Part shown: piece by piece, positions 1 to 9,193 of the stretch | How positions within the stretch are numbered: position 1 is the stretch's first letter | Layout: each line of letters starts with the position of its first letter | Source: JBHENW01 sp046261875 | Lineage (GTDB): Bacteria > Acidobacteriota > Thermoanaerobaculia > UBA5066 > Gp7-AA6 | Direction of reading: 5' to 3' | DNA length: 64,000 nt | NCBI GenBank assembly: GCA_046261875.1 | Contig: JBHENW010000050.1 | Location: forward strand, 1 to 64,000 | Notes under the pieces: model-generated | The model's input: the letters and a program-made list of their open reading frames with translations, nothing else | Database searches by the model: none | Told to the model about the DNA's origin: nothing | Position numbers and translations under genes: made by a program

Positions 1-91
1 CAGGGACCTCGCTGAGAAGATGATTGCTAAGCAGCAGAAGGAGATCGACGAGATGCAGCGATGGAAGGCGCGGCGCAGCTCCGCGAAATGA
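1..91 (+). CDS. DUF305 family protein, C-terminal end only
   Basis: Only the last 29 codons are in the window, in the frame beginning at base 2 and ending at TGA 89-91. The tail has the DUF305 pattern of a helix with Ile-x-x-x-Gln followed by Glu-Ile-x-x-Met and Trp (KQQKEIDEMQRW). DUF305 proteins are small ferritin-like four-helix proteins, often secreted and often found with copper genes. The stop overlaps the next ATG as ATGA, so the two are probably cotranslated. The family call rests on a short tail, but the copper-ATPase context agrees with it. Confidence 0.6.
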   Translation, partial: RDLAEKMIAKQQKEIDEMQRWKARRSSAK

Positions 92-894
92 GCCGCATGA
101 TCCGAGCCCTTCTCGGCGCCGTTGTCGCGATTCTTGTCGCCCGACAAGCGGCGGGGCACGACACGTGGATTCTGCCGAAGCAACCTGCCGTACCGATCGG
201 TCGGAGCGTCGCGTTCGATCTGACGAGCGGAATGGCGTTTCCCGCCAACGATGTGCCGGTCAGGCCGGACCGGTTGTCCCGGGCCGCTTACCGCCTCAAC
301 GAATCGATCTTCGATCTCCTGGCGAGGACCGCCGGAAAGAAAGCGCTCACGCTGAACGGGCGGTTTCCGACGGCCGGTGTCGCGGCCGTGTGGTTCGAAT
401 CCAAACCGCGATCGCTCGAGCTCACACCCGATCAGGTCCGCCATTACCTCGAAGAGATCGGCGCCTGGGAGTCCGTCGGGCGCAGATGGGAGTCAGAGGG
501 TAGAGGCAGGTGGCGAGAGTCGTATACGAAGCATGCCAAGACCTATGTCCGAGTCGGACGCCCGGAGCAGGACGACTCCTGGGCGCGACCGGTCGGGATG
601 GAGCTCGAGCTCGTCCCCGAGAAGGATCCGACTCGATTAGCGGTCGGAGAAGAATTCCACGTCCGTCTCCTCGAGAACGGACGACCGGTCCCGGACCTTG
701 CCATCGGGCTTCAGGCCGCAAAGGAAAAGAAGGGAGAATTACTGAAGACCGACTCTGAAGGACGCGCTCGGATTCAACTCGACCAGAGCGGCTGGTGGCT
801 GATACGGGCGACCGTGCTCCGACCCTCCTCGAAACCGGATCTGGACTGGGAAACCCGTTTCACCACACTGACGATTTTCATCGGGGTGAGATAG
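88..894 (+). CDS. DUF4198 domain protein, secreted
   Basis: About 268 residues. I chose ATG 88 over ATG 61 because it overlaps the upstream stop as ATGA and puts a basic start (MSRMIR) directly before a hydrophobic signal segment ending near Ala-Gly-His. The mature N-terminus HDTWILP is the usual start of DUF4198 proteins, which are periplasmic and often lie beside metal-uptake or metal-resistance genes. The C-terminal half reads as a beta-sandwich with a GRPVPD turn and the segment TDSEGRARI, as in carboxypeptidase-regulatory-like folds. It probably helps with metal handling next to the ATPase. The exact role is unknown. Confidence 0.7.
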   Translation: MSRMIRALLGAVVAILVARQAAGHDTWILPKQPAVPIGRSVAFDLTSGMAFPANDVPVRPDRLSRAAYRLNESIFDLLARTAGKKALTLNGRFPTAGVAAVWFESKPRSLELTPDQVRHYLEEIGAWESVGRRWESEGRGRWRESYTKHAKTYVRVGRPEQDDSWARPVGMELELVPEKDPTRLAVGEEFHVRLLENGRPVPDLAIGLQAAKEKKGELLKTDSEGRARIQLDQSGWWLIRATVLRPSSKPDLDWETRFTTLTIFIGVR

Positions 895-898
895 GCCC

Positions 899-3328
899 AT
901 GTCGCCGCCGCGGCAGGAGGAGCCGGTCTCGGGAAGTGCCGCGAGGCAAGAACCGAAGTTCGAAGAAGTTAGAGATGTCGTCTGCGGCATGACCGTCCGG
1001 TCGGACAGCCCCCACCAACTCCAGTATGGTGGGCGCGCGTATCTGTTCTGCAGCGCCGGTTGCTTGGAGAGGTTCCGGGCCAACCCGCGGCAATTCGTCG
1101 ATCAGAAACCACGTCCCGCTCCGGAGCGATCTCCACCCGCCGACGTTCCGGCCGCTCGGGAGGCCGAGTACCCTCTGGAGCCGGCAGATCGGGGCGCGCC
1201 CGCGATTAGGACCGAGTGGACCTGCCCGATGCACCCGCAGATCGTAAAAGACGCGCCGGGGAATTGCCCGATTTGCGGAATGGCGTTGGAGCCCCGCACC
1301 GCAACGCTCGAGTCGCCGGAAGAGAACCCCGAGCTCGCGGACATGACCCGGCGCTTTCGCGTCAGCGTCGCGCTGTCGCTCCCCCTTGTGGCGCTCGCGA
1401 TGGTTCATCTGGTCCCGGACAACCCCATCGGGCGGCTGCTGGCGCACGACGCTCGGAGCTGGGTCGAGCTGGCTCTTGCGACCCCGGTCGTGCTCTGGGG
1501 CGGATGGCCCTTCTTCCAGAGGGCTTGGTTCTCGATGGTGCACCGCTCGCTCAACATGTTCACGCTAATTGGTCTGGGCGTCGGGGTCTCCTACTTCTAT
1601 AGCGTGGTCGCAACGATCGTACCGGGAATCTTCCCCGATTCTTTTCGCGACGAGGAAGGCGGGGTCGGCCTCTACTTCGAAGCGGCGGCGGTGATCGTTA
1701 CGCTCGTGCTGCTCGGGCAGGTGCTGGAGTTGCGCGCCCGCGGGCGGACGAGCGCGGCCATCCGGTCCTTGCTCGAGCTGGCGCCTCGTGCCGCCCGCCG
1801 CCTTCGCCGGGACGGTTCTGAGGAAGACGTCGCGCTCTCCGCGGTGCAGGTCGGCGACCGACTCCGGGTGCGGCCAGGCGAAAAGGTACCCGTGGACGGG
1901 GTCGTCATGGAAGGGAAGAGTTGGGTGGACGAGTCCATGGTGACGGGCGAGTCGATTCCAGTCGAAAAGGATCCGGGAGACCGAGTCATCGGAGCCACGG
2001 TCAATGGACCCGGGGCTCTCGTCATGAGGGCCGAGCGAGTCGGGTCGGAGACGCTTCTGGCGCAGATCGTTGGGATGGTGGCTGAGGCGCAGCGCAGCCG
2101 GGCGCCGATCCAGAAGCTCGCGGACAAGGCCTCCGCTATTTTCGTGCCGGCGGTCGTCGCGGTCGCCGTGGTCACATTCGCCGCTTGGGCTCTGTGGGGA
2201 CCTGACCCCAAAATGGCATACGCGCTGGTTAATGCGGTCGCGGTACTCATCATTGCTTGCCCGTGCGCCCTGGGCCTCGCCACTCCGATGTCGATCATGG
2301 TGGCTGCCGGGCGCGGCGCCACAGAGGGGGTTCTGTTCCGCGACGCCGAAGCGATCGAGGTCCTGGGGCAAGTGGATACGCTCGTTGTGGACAAGACCGG
2401 CACGCTGACGGAAGGAAAACCGCGTCTGACGCTCCTCGAGGCGGCTTCGGGATTCGAGCAGTCGGAGTTGCTTCGCGTCGCCGCGAGCCTGGAGCGCGGC
2501 AGCGAGCATCCCCTCGCGGCGGCGATCGTTCGCGGCGCAGTCGAACGAAACCTGTCCCTGGTCGAGGCGGAGACCTTTCAATCCGTCACAGGGAAGGGGG
2601 TGATCGGCCGGATCGAGGGAAAGAGTGTGATCCTCGGCAACGAGCGACTGCTGCAGGAGAAGGGTATTCAGGCGGGGGAGCTTACGGAACGTGGCGAAGC
2701 CGCTCGTCGTGATGGACAGACCGTGATGCTCGTTGCCATGGAGGGAAAACCAGCCGGGCTTCTCGGGGTGTCCGATCCTCTCAAAGACAGCGCGCGGGAA
2801 GCCGTTCGAATGCTGCACGGGCAGCGGATCCGGATCACCGTCGTCACGGGAGACAACAGGGTCACAGCAGAGGCCGTCGCCAAAACGCTGGGCCTCGACG
2901 ACGTGCTCGCTGAAGTGCTCCCGGGCCAAAAGGCCGAGATCGTGAAGCGGCTCCAGGGAGAGGGCCGAATCGTCGCGATGGCTGGCGACGGTGTCAATGA
3001 CGCGCCGGCCCTGGCTCAGGCGCAGGTCGGCATTGCGATGGGGACGGGCACCGACATCGCCATGGAGAGCGCCGGGGTGACCTTGGTCAAAGGAGACCTC
3101 CGCGGCATCGTCCGGGCTCGGGCTCTTTCGCGCGCAACGATGCGCAACATCAAGCAGAATCTCTTCTTCGCTTTCGTATACAACGCCCTCGGGGTCCCGG
3201 TCGCCGCAGGGGTCCTCTACCCGATCTTTGGCATTCTTCTCTCTCCGATCATGGCTGCTGCCGCAATGAGCTTCAGCTCGGTCTCGGTCGTGGGCAACGC
3301 GCTGCGTCTGCGGCGGCTGCCGATCTGA
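899..3328 (+). CDS. copA: Copper/heavy-metal-translocating P1B-type ATPase with YHS domain
   Basis: 809 residues. Domains in order: an N-terminal YHS/TRASH-type metal domain (VCGMTV to CSAGCLERF, about residues 25-65); a heavy-metal-binding domain with CPMHP and CPICGM (about 105-140); then the ATPase core. The core shows TGES (actuator), CPC in the sixth TM helix (IIACPCALG), DKTGT (phosphorylated Asp), SEHPLA (the P1B-specific HP site) and [11 protein letters not shown] plus HP indicates Cu(+)/Ag(+) export from the cytoplasm. It starts 4 bp after the DUF4198 stop, so it lies in one operon with the DUF305 and DUF4198 genes. A YHS domain instead of N-terminal HMA domains is the SilP/YHS-type arrangement. 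Confidence 0.93.
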   Translation: MSPPRQEEPVSGSAARQEPKFEEVRDVVCGMTVRSDSPHQLQYGGRAYLFCSAGCLERFRANPRQFVDQKPRPAPERSPPADVPAAREAEYPLEPADRGAPAIRTEWTCPMHPQIVKDAPGNCPICGMALEPRTATLESPEENPELADMTRRFRVSVALSLPLVALAMVHLVPDNPIGRLLAHDARSWVELALATPVVLWGGWPFFQRAWFSMVHRSLNMFTLIGLGVGVSYFYSVVATIVPGIFPDSFRDEEGGVGLYFEAAAVIVTLVLLGQVLELRARGRTSAAIRSLLELAPRAARRLRRDGSEEDVALSAVQVGDRLRVRPGEKVPVDGVVMEGKSWVDESMVTGESIPVEKDPGDRVIGATVNGPGALVMRAERVGSETLLAQIVGMVAEAQRSRAPIQKLADKASAIFVPAVVAVAVVTFAAWALWGPDPKMAYALVNAVAVLIIACPCALGLATPMSIMVAAGRGATEGVLFRDAEAIEVLGQVDTLVVDKTGTLTEGKPRLTLLEAASGFEQSELLRVAASLERGSEHPLAAAIVRGAVERNLSLVEAETFQSVTGKGVIGRIEGKSVILGNERLLQEKGIQAGELTERGEAARRDGQTVMLVAMEGKPAGLLGVSDPLKDSAREAVRMLHGQRIRITVVTGDNRVTAEAVAKTLGLDDVLAEVLPGQKAEIVKRLQGEGRIVAMAGDGVNDAPALAQAQVGIAMGTGTDIAMESAGVTLVKGDLRGIVRARALSRATMRNIKQNLFFAFVYNALGVPVAAGVLYPIFGILLSPIMAAAAMSFSSVSVVGNALRLRRLPI

Positions 3329-3577
3329 GCTCGCTGAATGTCAGCGGCCTGGAAAAGGGGCAGGTTTTCCAGCGGGCTGGGGCGAGTTCTCGATGACGGT
3401 GGCGCAACGCCTAAGTCAGTGGTCGGGTACGGTTCAGATCCGGAATGGGAGGCGTAGCAGTTCCGTAGCAGATCTAGGAATTTCAGGGACTATCAGGGCC
3501 GGCAGCCCTCTCCCCAAACCGCTGCGTTTCGGTCCATCAAGGCTCAGGAGGTAGCTCTCGAGCTCCGTTAGAATCGG
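3329..3577 (+). other. Gene-free stretch between copA and the tRNA-Pro fragment
   Basis: No recognisable gene. Two overlapping frames stay open for 50-60 codons but match nothing I know. A direct repeat GTAGCAG-TTCC-GTAGCAG lies near 3457-3474. Composition is less GC-rich than the genes to the right. It may be a decayed integrase end or the arm of an integrated element, because it abuts a tRNA 3' fragment. That reading is inference. Confidence 0.35.
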
Positions 3578-3622
<45 letters not shown>

Positions 3623-3794
3623 TACACGTCGGCTTCGCTTGCTCGGCTTGCCCTCGCTGCCTTCCGCCTCCCGCGGCGCGAGCTCCTTCGCTCGGTTACT
3701 TCGCGGAGACTCCTCGCGCGCGAACCGGGGTTTTCCCTTTGGTGGCGCGAGCGATTTCGGGAATTCCGTGACCTCGCGCGGATTCTAGAAGACC
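3623..3794 (+). other. Intergenic region after the att-like site
   Basis: 172 bp leading to the sugar dehydrogenase gene. No gene, hairpin or clear promoter hexamers were recognised. It is part of a gap of about 466 bp between copA and the next gene. Confidence 0.3.
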
Positions 3795-5072
3795 ATGCGA
3801 TCGCCTCTCACGATCCTCGTCCCCGCCATCAGTCTGGTCACTTCCATCGCCGCCTGTAGCCCCCGCCCGGTGGAGCCGGGGCCCGACGGCGGGTCGCCGA
3901 CTGCGACGCAGGGAACGACCGCGGGCACGGCCCCCTGCCGTCCGCTCGAGACCCGGAATCCGAGCGCATCCGGCCAGCGCCCGGCCTTTCCGGGCCAGAC
4001 CCGAGCGTGCGCCGTCTCGTCGAACGTCGCATTCGCGGTCGTCGTTCTCGCGCGGGGGCTCGAGAATCCGTGGGCCGTCGAGCCGCTGCCGGGCGGGGAC
4101 CTGCTCGTCACGGAGAAGCCGGGCCGCATGCGCATCGTCTCCACGGCGGGGGAGCTCGGAGAGCCGCTGGCGGGCGTGCCGAAAGTCGATGACCGGGGGC
4201 AGGGCGGGCTGCTCGACGTCGCGCTCAGCCCGCAGTTCGCGTCCGACCGGACCGTTTACTGGAGCTGCTCCGAGCCCCGGCAGGGCGGCAACGCGACGAG
4301 CGTCGCGCGCGCCGTGCTGTCGGCCGACCGCCAGCGGCTCGAAGGGGTGCGCGTGATCTTCCGGGCGATGCCAACCTACGACGGTCGCGCGCACTACGGG
4401 TCCCGGCTCGTGTTCGCTCCCGACGGAATGCTCTTCGTGACGCTGGGCGAGCGCTCGGACATCCGGATCCGGCCCCAGGCCCAGGAGATGAACAGCCACA
4501 TGGGCAAGATCCTGCGCATCCGGCCGGACGGGTCCGCGCCTCCGGACAATCCGTTCGTCGGGCAGGCCGGCGCGCTGCCGGAGATCTGGTCGCTCGGCCA
4601 CAGGAACGTGCAAGCCGCGGCCCTGGATCCTTCCGGACGCCTCTGGGAAGTCGATCATGGTCCGCAGGGAGGCGACGAGGTCAACCGGGTCGAGAAAGGA
4701 AAGAACTACGGCTGGCCGCTCGTCACCTACGGGGAGGAGTACTCGGGGGCTGCGATCCGCGGCGCGGTGACGGACCGGCCCGGTTTCGAGCGCCCCCTGT
4801 ATTACTGGGACCCCGTCATCGCGCCTTCCGGCGCCGAGTTCTACACCGGCGAGGCGTTCCCGGCGTGGCGCGGGAGCCTTTTTATCGGCGCCCTCCGCGA
4901 TCAGAAGCTCGTGCGGCTGACCCTGGAGGGAAATCGGGTGACCGGAGAGGAGCATCTCCTCGCCGACCGGAAACAACGCGTGCGCGACGTGCGCCAGGGG
5001 CCGGACGGGGCTCTGTACGTCGTCACGGACGAGAGCAACGGCGAGCTCTGGAAGATCACGCCGCGGCGCTGA
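3795..5072 (+). CDS. PQQ-dependent sugar dehydrogenase (aldose/sorbosone type), lipoprotein
   Basis: 425 residues. The N-terminus is a lipoprotein signal with an Ala-Ala-Cys lipobox near residues 19-21, followed by a Pro/Gly/Thr-rich linker to about residue 75. The six-bladed propeller begins at ENPWAVEPLPGGDLLVTEK. Family hallmarks are DRGQGGLLDVAL, SLGHRNVQ, EVDHGPQGGDEVN and KNYGWP, as in YliI/soluble aldose dehydrogenases. It should oxidise aldoses at the cell surface and pass electrons to a quinone or cytochrome via PQQ. No PQQ synthesis genes are in the window. The next gene converges on it 1 bp away. Confidence 0.88.
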   Translation: MRSPLTILVPAISLVTSIAACSPRPVEPGPDGGSPTATQGTTAGTAPCRPLETRNPSASGQRPAFPGQTRACAVSSNVAFAVVVLARGLENPWAVEPLPGGDLLVTEKPGRMRIVSTAGELGEPLAGVPKVDDRGQGGLLDVALSPQFASDRTVYWSCSEPRQGGNATSVARAVLSADRQRLEGVRVIFRAMPTYDGRAHYGSRLVFAPDGMLFVTLGERSDIRIRPQAQEMNSHMGKILRIRPDGSAPPDNPFVGQAGALPEIWSLGHRNVQAAALDPSGRLWEVDHGPQGGDEVNRVEKGKNYGWPLVTYGEEYSGAAIRGAVTDRPGFERPLYYWDPVIAPSGAEFYTGEAFPAWRGSLFIGALRDQKLVRLTLEGNRVTGEEHLLADRKQRVRDVRQGPDGALYVVTDESNGELWKITPRR

Positions 5073-5073
5073 G

Positions 5074-7362
5074 CTAGGAGGCCGCGGCTCTCCGGCCTCC
5101 GGCTCCCGCCTTCAGCAGCCATTCCTTCATGCGGGCGCTCGGCACCAGCCCCGCCTGCTGCGAAACGAGCAGGCCGCCCTTCAGCACGACGAAGTTCGGG
5201 ATGCTCTGCACGTTGAACTCGGCGGCGAGCTGAGGATGCGCCTCGGTATCCACCTTCAGGACGATCGCTTCGCCCGCCATCTCCGCGGCCGTCTTCTCCA
5301 CCTCCGGAGCCGCCGTACGGCAGGGGCCGCACCAGGCCGCCCAGAAATCGACGAGCACAGGGACGCGCGCCCCGCGCGTGATCTCCCGAAAGGTCTCCGG
5401 ATCCGCCTCGATGGGCCGCGCGAGGGGCGTGATCTGGGTCTTGCAGGCTCCGCAACGGCCCACGTCGGTTAACCGCTCCGCCGGGGACCGGTTCTTCTTT
5501 CCGCAGTGGGAGCAGGTCGTGATCATGCCGGCCTGTCGTTGCAACGGGCCTGCCGGGATCAGAGGCCCGGCCCCCGGTTTACGGCCCGGACGCTCGGCAA
5601 CGGCCGGAAGGATGTGCTCAGGCACATAGACCCGCTGGGGGATGAAGAGGGCGGGGTCGCTGTAATTGCCGCCCATGAAGCCGATCATCACGTCCAGCTC
5701 CGGGACGCCCATGACGACCTGGCCGCCGTTGCCTCCCGCGAAGAACGCGCGAACCTTCCGCCCCCGATAGGGATACTCCGTCACCCACCACTGATAGCCG
5801 TAGTGATAGGCGCGCAGCGGGTAGAGCGGCGAGACCGACCGCCGCGCCCAGTCCTCGCCGATTATCCGGCGGTCCTTCCAGCGGCCGCCGTCCATCATGA
5901 GCTGGCCGAGCTTGAGGAAGTCGCGCGGAAGCAAGTGTGTCCCGCCGCCCATGTACGCGTCGCCGGTCGGCGTGAGGTTCATGGCGTATCGCCCGAACTG
6001 CAGGGGCGTGGCGACCAGCTCGTGGTAGAGCTCGGGAAGCCAGCGCCCCGTCGCGCGCCCGAGGACGCCGCCGATGAGGTTGGAAACGCCGCTGCAATAG
6101 ACCGCCTTCTCGCCCGGTCGGCGGACCAGCCGGAGGTTCAGCATGAAGCGGTACCAGTCCGGCTCCTCCGTCTGTTCCTGCATCGTGTCTTCCTGGCCCG
6201 GAGATTTTGGATCGGCGTCGTCGCAGTCGAGACCGGGCGACATCGTCAGGAGGGTCTCCAACGTCATCGCCCGGCGCCGCGGGTCGCTGTCGCGCGCCGC
6301 GGCCGCGCCTCGCAGGGCGTCGTCCACGATGGTCGTCGTCGCGACCGGCAAGCCGCGATGGATGGCGGCGCCGGCCAGCACGGATGTCGCGCTCTTCGAG
6401 GCCGAGCGCGTGTCATGCGGCTCGTCCCGGTGAAAGCCGTGGAAGTACTCCTCCAGGACGAGCTTGCCGTGCCGCGCGATCAGCACCGCGTGCACGTCGG
6501 ATGCATGAACGGAGTCCATCGGAACGTCGAGCAGCGTCCGGACGAAGCGCTCGATCGCCTCGCGCGAGATCCCCGCTTCGTCGAGGGATCCGACCGCCCA
6601 GCCGTCGGCGGTCTTCGGCGGGGGCCGGTAAGCGTAGGGTTCGCGCGGCTGGCCCCGCGGATAGAAAGCGGCCTCGTCCGCCGCGGACGCCCGCTGGAAG
6701 TCGTAGGTTCCGCCGCGCCAGGGCAGGTAGATCGAGATCCGCTGGCTTTCCGGGTCGAAGGTCCCTTCGGCTACGGTCGTCCGGGGCGCCTGGTCGGAGC
6801 GGCGGCCGAGCAGCTTGACGGAGCGGCCGTCGATCGCGATCTGCTCCACGCCGAGAAAGCGTCCCAGGTTCCGCTCGGGGTTGCGCAGGAAGGCCCCCAT
6901 CGTGCCGTCCTCGTTGCGCCGGACCGGCATATAGATCGTGTTCCGGTCCTCCAGCGGCTCGACGGTTCCTCGCCACCGGTCCGGCCCGTCGGGTTCCATG
7001 AAAACCGGTGTCGCCCACCCGTACCGGTGCGACGCCGTGCTCGACTGAATCCAGTGGCCGACGATCCGGCCTTTCGAAGAGCGTCCACGGAAGTCCCCCT
7101 CGGCATCCGCGAGCTGGAAGGAGACGCGGTCGCCTTCGAAGCGCACCGGAGCGATCCGCCCGGCGATCTCCGCGCGGCCCCGCGTTCCCTCGCGCGTGAT
7201 GAGGAGGGTTCCCCGAATCTGCGGACCGAAGTGGCGGCGCGCGCTCCAGAGCCCCACGATCTCGGACCCGGACGAGGGCGGATCGGTGCGCGCCGCCGTC
7301 CCGGCCGCGCTCAGCGTGGCGACGGCGATCAGGGACGCGATGAGTCGGTTCGCTTGTCTCAT
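5074..7362 (-). CDS. Secreted beta-lactamase-like serine hydrolase fused to thioredoxin 2
   Basis: 762 residues in one open frame. Start ATG 7362 has a GGAGG site and overlaps the GntR stop as ATGA. After a signal peptide (ending near TAAR) comes an accessory domain of about 220 residues, then a class C beta-lactamase/esterase domain with Ser-x-x-Lys (SASK), a Tyr motif (YCSGVSN) and a late HYGYQWW segment. From Met613 the sequence is a complete TrxC-type thioredoxin 2: CSHCGKK and CGAC zinc ligands, then the WCGPC active site. No stop separates the parts. Thioredoxin 2 is normally cytoplasmic, so a secreted fusion is odd. Reinitiation at Met613 (ATG 5526) could also give free thioredoxin. 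Confidence 0.8.
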   Translation of the reverse strand: MRQANRLIASLIAVATLSAAGTAARTDPPSSGSEIVGLWSARRHFGPQIRGTLLITREGTRGRAEIAGRIAPVRFEGDRVSFQLADAEGDFRGRSSKGRIVGHWIQSSTASHRYGWATPVFMEPDGPDRWRGTVEPLEDRNTIYMPVRRNEDGTMGAFLRNPERNLGRFLGVEQIAIDGRSVKLLGRRSDQAPRTTVAEGTFDPESQRISIYLPWRGGTYDFQRASAADEAAFYPRGQPREPYAYRPPPKTADGWAVGSLDEAGISREAIERFVRTLLDVPMDSVHASDVHAVLIARHGKLVLEEYFHGFHRDEPHDTRSASKSATSVLAGAAIHRGLPVATTTIVDDALRGAAAARDSDPRRRAMTLETLLTMSPGLDCDDADPKSPGQEDTMQEQTEEPDWYRFMLNLRLVRRPGEKAVYCSGVSNLIGGVLGRATGRWLPELYHELVATPLQFGRYAMNLTPTGDAYMGGGTHLLPRDFLKLGQLMMDGGRWKDRRIIGEDWARRSVSPLYPLRAYHYGYQWWVTEYPYRGRKVRAFFAGGNGGQVVMGVPELDVMIGFMGGNYSDPALFIPQRVYVPEHILPAVAERPGRKPGAGPLIPAGPLQRQAGMITTCSHCGKKNRSPAERLTDVGRCGACKTQITPLARPIEADPETFREITRGARVPVLVDFWAAWCGPCRTAAPEVEKTAAEMAGEAIVLKVDTEAHPQLAAEFNVQSIPNFVVLKGGLLVSQQAGLVPSARMKEWLLKAGAGGRRAAAS

Positions 7363-8021
7363 GATTCCTCCACGGCCGGACCCTTCCCCTCGCCCTCTTC
7401 GAGCCACGCGGCGATGGGTCCGCTTCCGATCTCCATGTTCCGCCGCAGCAGGGCGCATGCCTCGTCCAGGTCACCCGCCCGGAGCGCGCCGAGGACCGCC
7501 TCGTGGCTGTGGATCGACCCTTCCACGTTGCGGCGCTCGCGCATCAGGGCGAGCTCGTAGCGCCGGGTCCGCCGCATGAATTGTTCGATCAGGGCAACGA
7601 GGATGCGGTTGGTGCACCCGTCGACCAGTTCGAGGTGCCACGCGTCGTCGAGTCGGATGACGGCTCCCGGATCGGAGGTCTCGCGAAGTTTTCGGTTGAG
7701 CGCGGCAAGCCGGTCCAGGCGTTTCCGAGAGGGAACTCCGGCGAGCCGGAGCGCTTCGGGATCGAGCATCGCTCGAATGGGGTAGATCTCCCGAAATTCC
7801 TCGAGTGTCAGGGGCCGGACGAAAAACCCCGAGCGGGGGAGAACGCTCAACGCGCCTTCGGCCGCGAGACGTACGAGCGCCTCGCGCAGAGGGGTCCGGC
7901 TGATCCCCAGCGCGGCGGAAAGGCGGACTTCGTTGACCCGCGACCCCGCGGCGAGCCGGCCGTCGAAGATCATTTCGCGCAACGCCTCGCAGGCGGCGTC
8001 GCTGAGGTTCGCGCGAAGCAA
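7359..8021 (-). CDS. GntR family regulator, FadR/FCD subfamily
   Basis: 220 residues from a TTG start. An N-terminal winged helix (residues about 8-70, with RLSAALGISRTPLREAL) is followed by an all-helical FCD domain with the Asp/His metal-ligand pattern (DDAWHLEL, then SIHSHEAVL). FCD regulators bind small carboxylates or sugar acids and usually repress the adjacent gene. It overlaps the serine-hydrolase gene and is probably cotranscribed with it. A palindrome just upstream suggests autoregulation. The effector is unknown. Confidence 0.88.
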   Translation of the reverse strand: MLRANLSDAACEALREMIFDGRLAAGSRVNEVRLSAALGISRTPLREALVRLAAEGALSVLPRSGFFVRPLTLEEFREIYPIRAMLDPEALRLAGVPSRKRLDRLAALNRKLRETSDPGAVIRLDDAWHLELVDGCTNRILVALIEQFMRRTRRYELALMRERRNVEGSIHSHEAVLGALRAGDLDEACALLRRNMEIGSGPIAAWLEEGEGKGPAVEES

Positions 8022-8037
8022 TTTGTCTACGGACAGC

Positions 8038-8047
8038 CTGTATACAG
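8038..8047. promoter_or_regulatory. Candidate GntR/FCD operator, CTGTATACAG
   Basis: A perfect 10-bp palindrome 16 bp upstream of the GntR start codon. TGTATACA-type cores are typical for FCD-type GntR regulators, so this is the likely autoregulatory site. It also lies upstream of the lexA promoter. Confidence 0.5.
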
Positions 8048-8092
8048 TATTTCAGTACGCGGGGAGTGCCCGGAGATTTGCGGATGACGGGC

Positions 8093-8121
8093 TTGACTTG
8101 CGCCTTTTTCTCGCCTAGGCT
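8093..8121 (+). promoter_or_regulatory. Probable sigma-70 promoter of lexA
   Basis: TTGACT (8093-8098), a 17-bp spacer, then TAGGCT (8116-8121). It points at lexA with a leader of about 110 nt. I could not recognise a LexA operator with confidence; the LexA motif of this phylum is not one I can recall. Confidence 0.5.
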
Positions 8122-8235
8122 CTGCGTGTGAAGGCCGATGGGCTGTCTCGAGGCCACGGGACGGCCGCGGTGGTCCCCTCGGCCTTACTTTTTAAACTCT
8201 CGGTGGCCATTTGCCATACGAAATAAGGAACATTG

Positions 8236-8838
8236 ATGAACCTCACGAAGAGACAGAAAGAAATTCTGGATTTCATCAAAAAGTACCGGGCGGACCAGGG
8301 GATCTCGCCGACCCAACGTGAAATCCGGGAGAAGTTCGAGCTCTCTTCCTTCGGCACGGTTCAGAAGCATCTAAAAAGGCTCGAGGAAAAAGGCGCCCTT
8401 TCGCGCGAATGGAACCGCAGCCGGGGAATTTCCCCCTTCGCGGAGACCGGCGCCCGGGTGGCTCTGCTCGGGTCCGTCGCGGCCGGCCGCCCCATCGAGC
8501 CTTTTCCCGACGAGGAATCCATCGAGGTCCCCGCGTCCCTCTTGGGCAAGGGCGAGCACTTCGTCTTACGCGTGCGCGGCGATTCCATGGTCGAAGACGG
8601 AATCCGCGACGGCGATTACGTGATCGTCGCCAAACGGGCGAGCGCTCAGAACGGACAGACAGTCGTGGCTCTGATCCGCGGAGAGGCGACCTTGAAGCGC
8701 TACTACCTCGAGGGCGGCCGGATCCGACTCCAGCCGGCGAACACGCTCATGAAGCCCCTGACCGTTGATGCGCGCGACGTCACCGTCCAGGGGGTCGTGA
8801 CCGGCTTGATCCGGGACTACTCCGCCTCGGCCCGCTGA
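8236..8838 (+). CDS. lexA: LexA repressor, SOS regulator
   Basis: 200 residues. ATG 8236 is preferred over TTG 8233 because AAGGAA lies 5 nt upstream. The N-terminal winged helix (LTKRQKEILDFI, then SPTQREIREKF) binds DNA. The linker carries the Ala-Gly self-cleavage pair (VAAGRPIEP). The S24 peptidase domain has catalytic Ser in GDSMVEDGI and Lys in EATLKRYY. RecA filaments trigger autocleavage and derepress DNA-damage genes. Length and motifs are those of an intact LexA. It stands alone, followed by tRNA genes. Confidence 0.95.
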   Translation: MNLTKRQKEILDFIKKYRADQGISPTQREIREKFELSSFGTVQKHLKRLEEKGALSREWNRSRGISPFAETGARVALLGSVAAGRPIEPFPDEESIEVPASLLGKGEHFVLRVRGDSMVEDGIRDGDYVIVAKRASAQNGQTVVALIRGEATLKRYYLEGGRIRLQPANTLMKPLTVDARDVTVQGVVTGLIRDYSASAR

Positions 8839-8922
8839 TCGGGGCCGGAGGGCCGAGCCGCGCTCACGCGAAGGGCCTTGCGGTCCCCGGGGCCTTTCGG
8901 GGTCGGATAAAATGCAGGCGAC

Positions 8923-8998
8923 GGCGACGTACCCAAGTGGTTAAGGGAGAGGTCTGCAAAACCTTTATTCGGCGGTTCGAATCCGCCCGTCGCCTCCA
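8923..8998 (+). tRNA. tRNA-Cys (GCA)
   Basis: The cloverleaf is complete: acceptor GGCGACG/CGTCGCC, anticodon loop TCTGCAAAA with GCA, T-loop TTCGAAT, discriminator U73 (a cysteine identity base) and encoded CCA. Confidence 0.96.
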
Positions 8999-9016
8999 AA
9001 GACGTAAAGCGTAAAC

Positions 9017-9073
9017 GCAAAACGTAAAACGGCGAGGGAGGGGACATGTCGGCTCTCCACGTTTTACGTTTGC
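9017..9073. repeat. Inverted repeat between two tRNA genes
   Basis: GCAAAACGTAAAAC (9017-9030) faces GTTTTACGTTTGC (9061-9073), pairing for at least 10 consecutive bases around a 30-nt loop. CGTAAA-like units recur from 9002. It could be a processing or termination hairpin between tRNA-Cys and tRNA-Leu, or a small dispersed repeat. Confidence 0.5.
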
Positions 9074-9083
9074 CGTTTCACGG

Positions 9084-9173
9084 GCCGGAGTGGCGGAACT
9101 TGGTAGACGCACGGGACTTAAAATCCCGAGGGCTGCGAGGCCCGTGCCGGTTCGATTCCGGCCTCCGGCACCA
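9084..9173 (+). tRNA. tRNA-Leu (TAA)
   Basis: Acceptor GCCGGAG/CTCCGGC, anticodon stem-loop CGGGA-CTTAAAA-TCCCG with TAA, a long class II variable arm (GGGCTGCGAGGCCC), T-loop TTCGATT, discriminator A and CCA. Confidence 0.96.
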
Positions 9174-9193
9174 TCCGCGAAAGTGAGGCTTTG

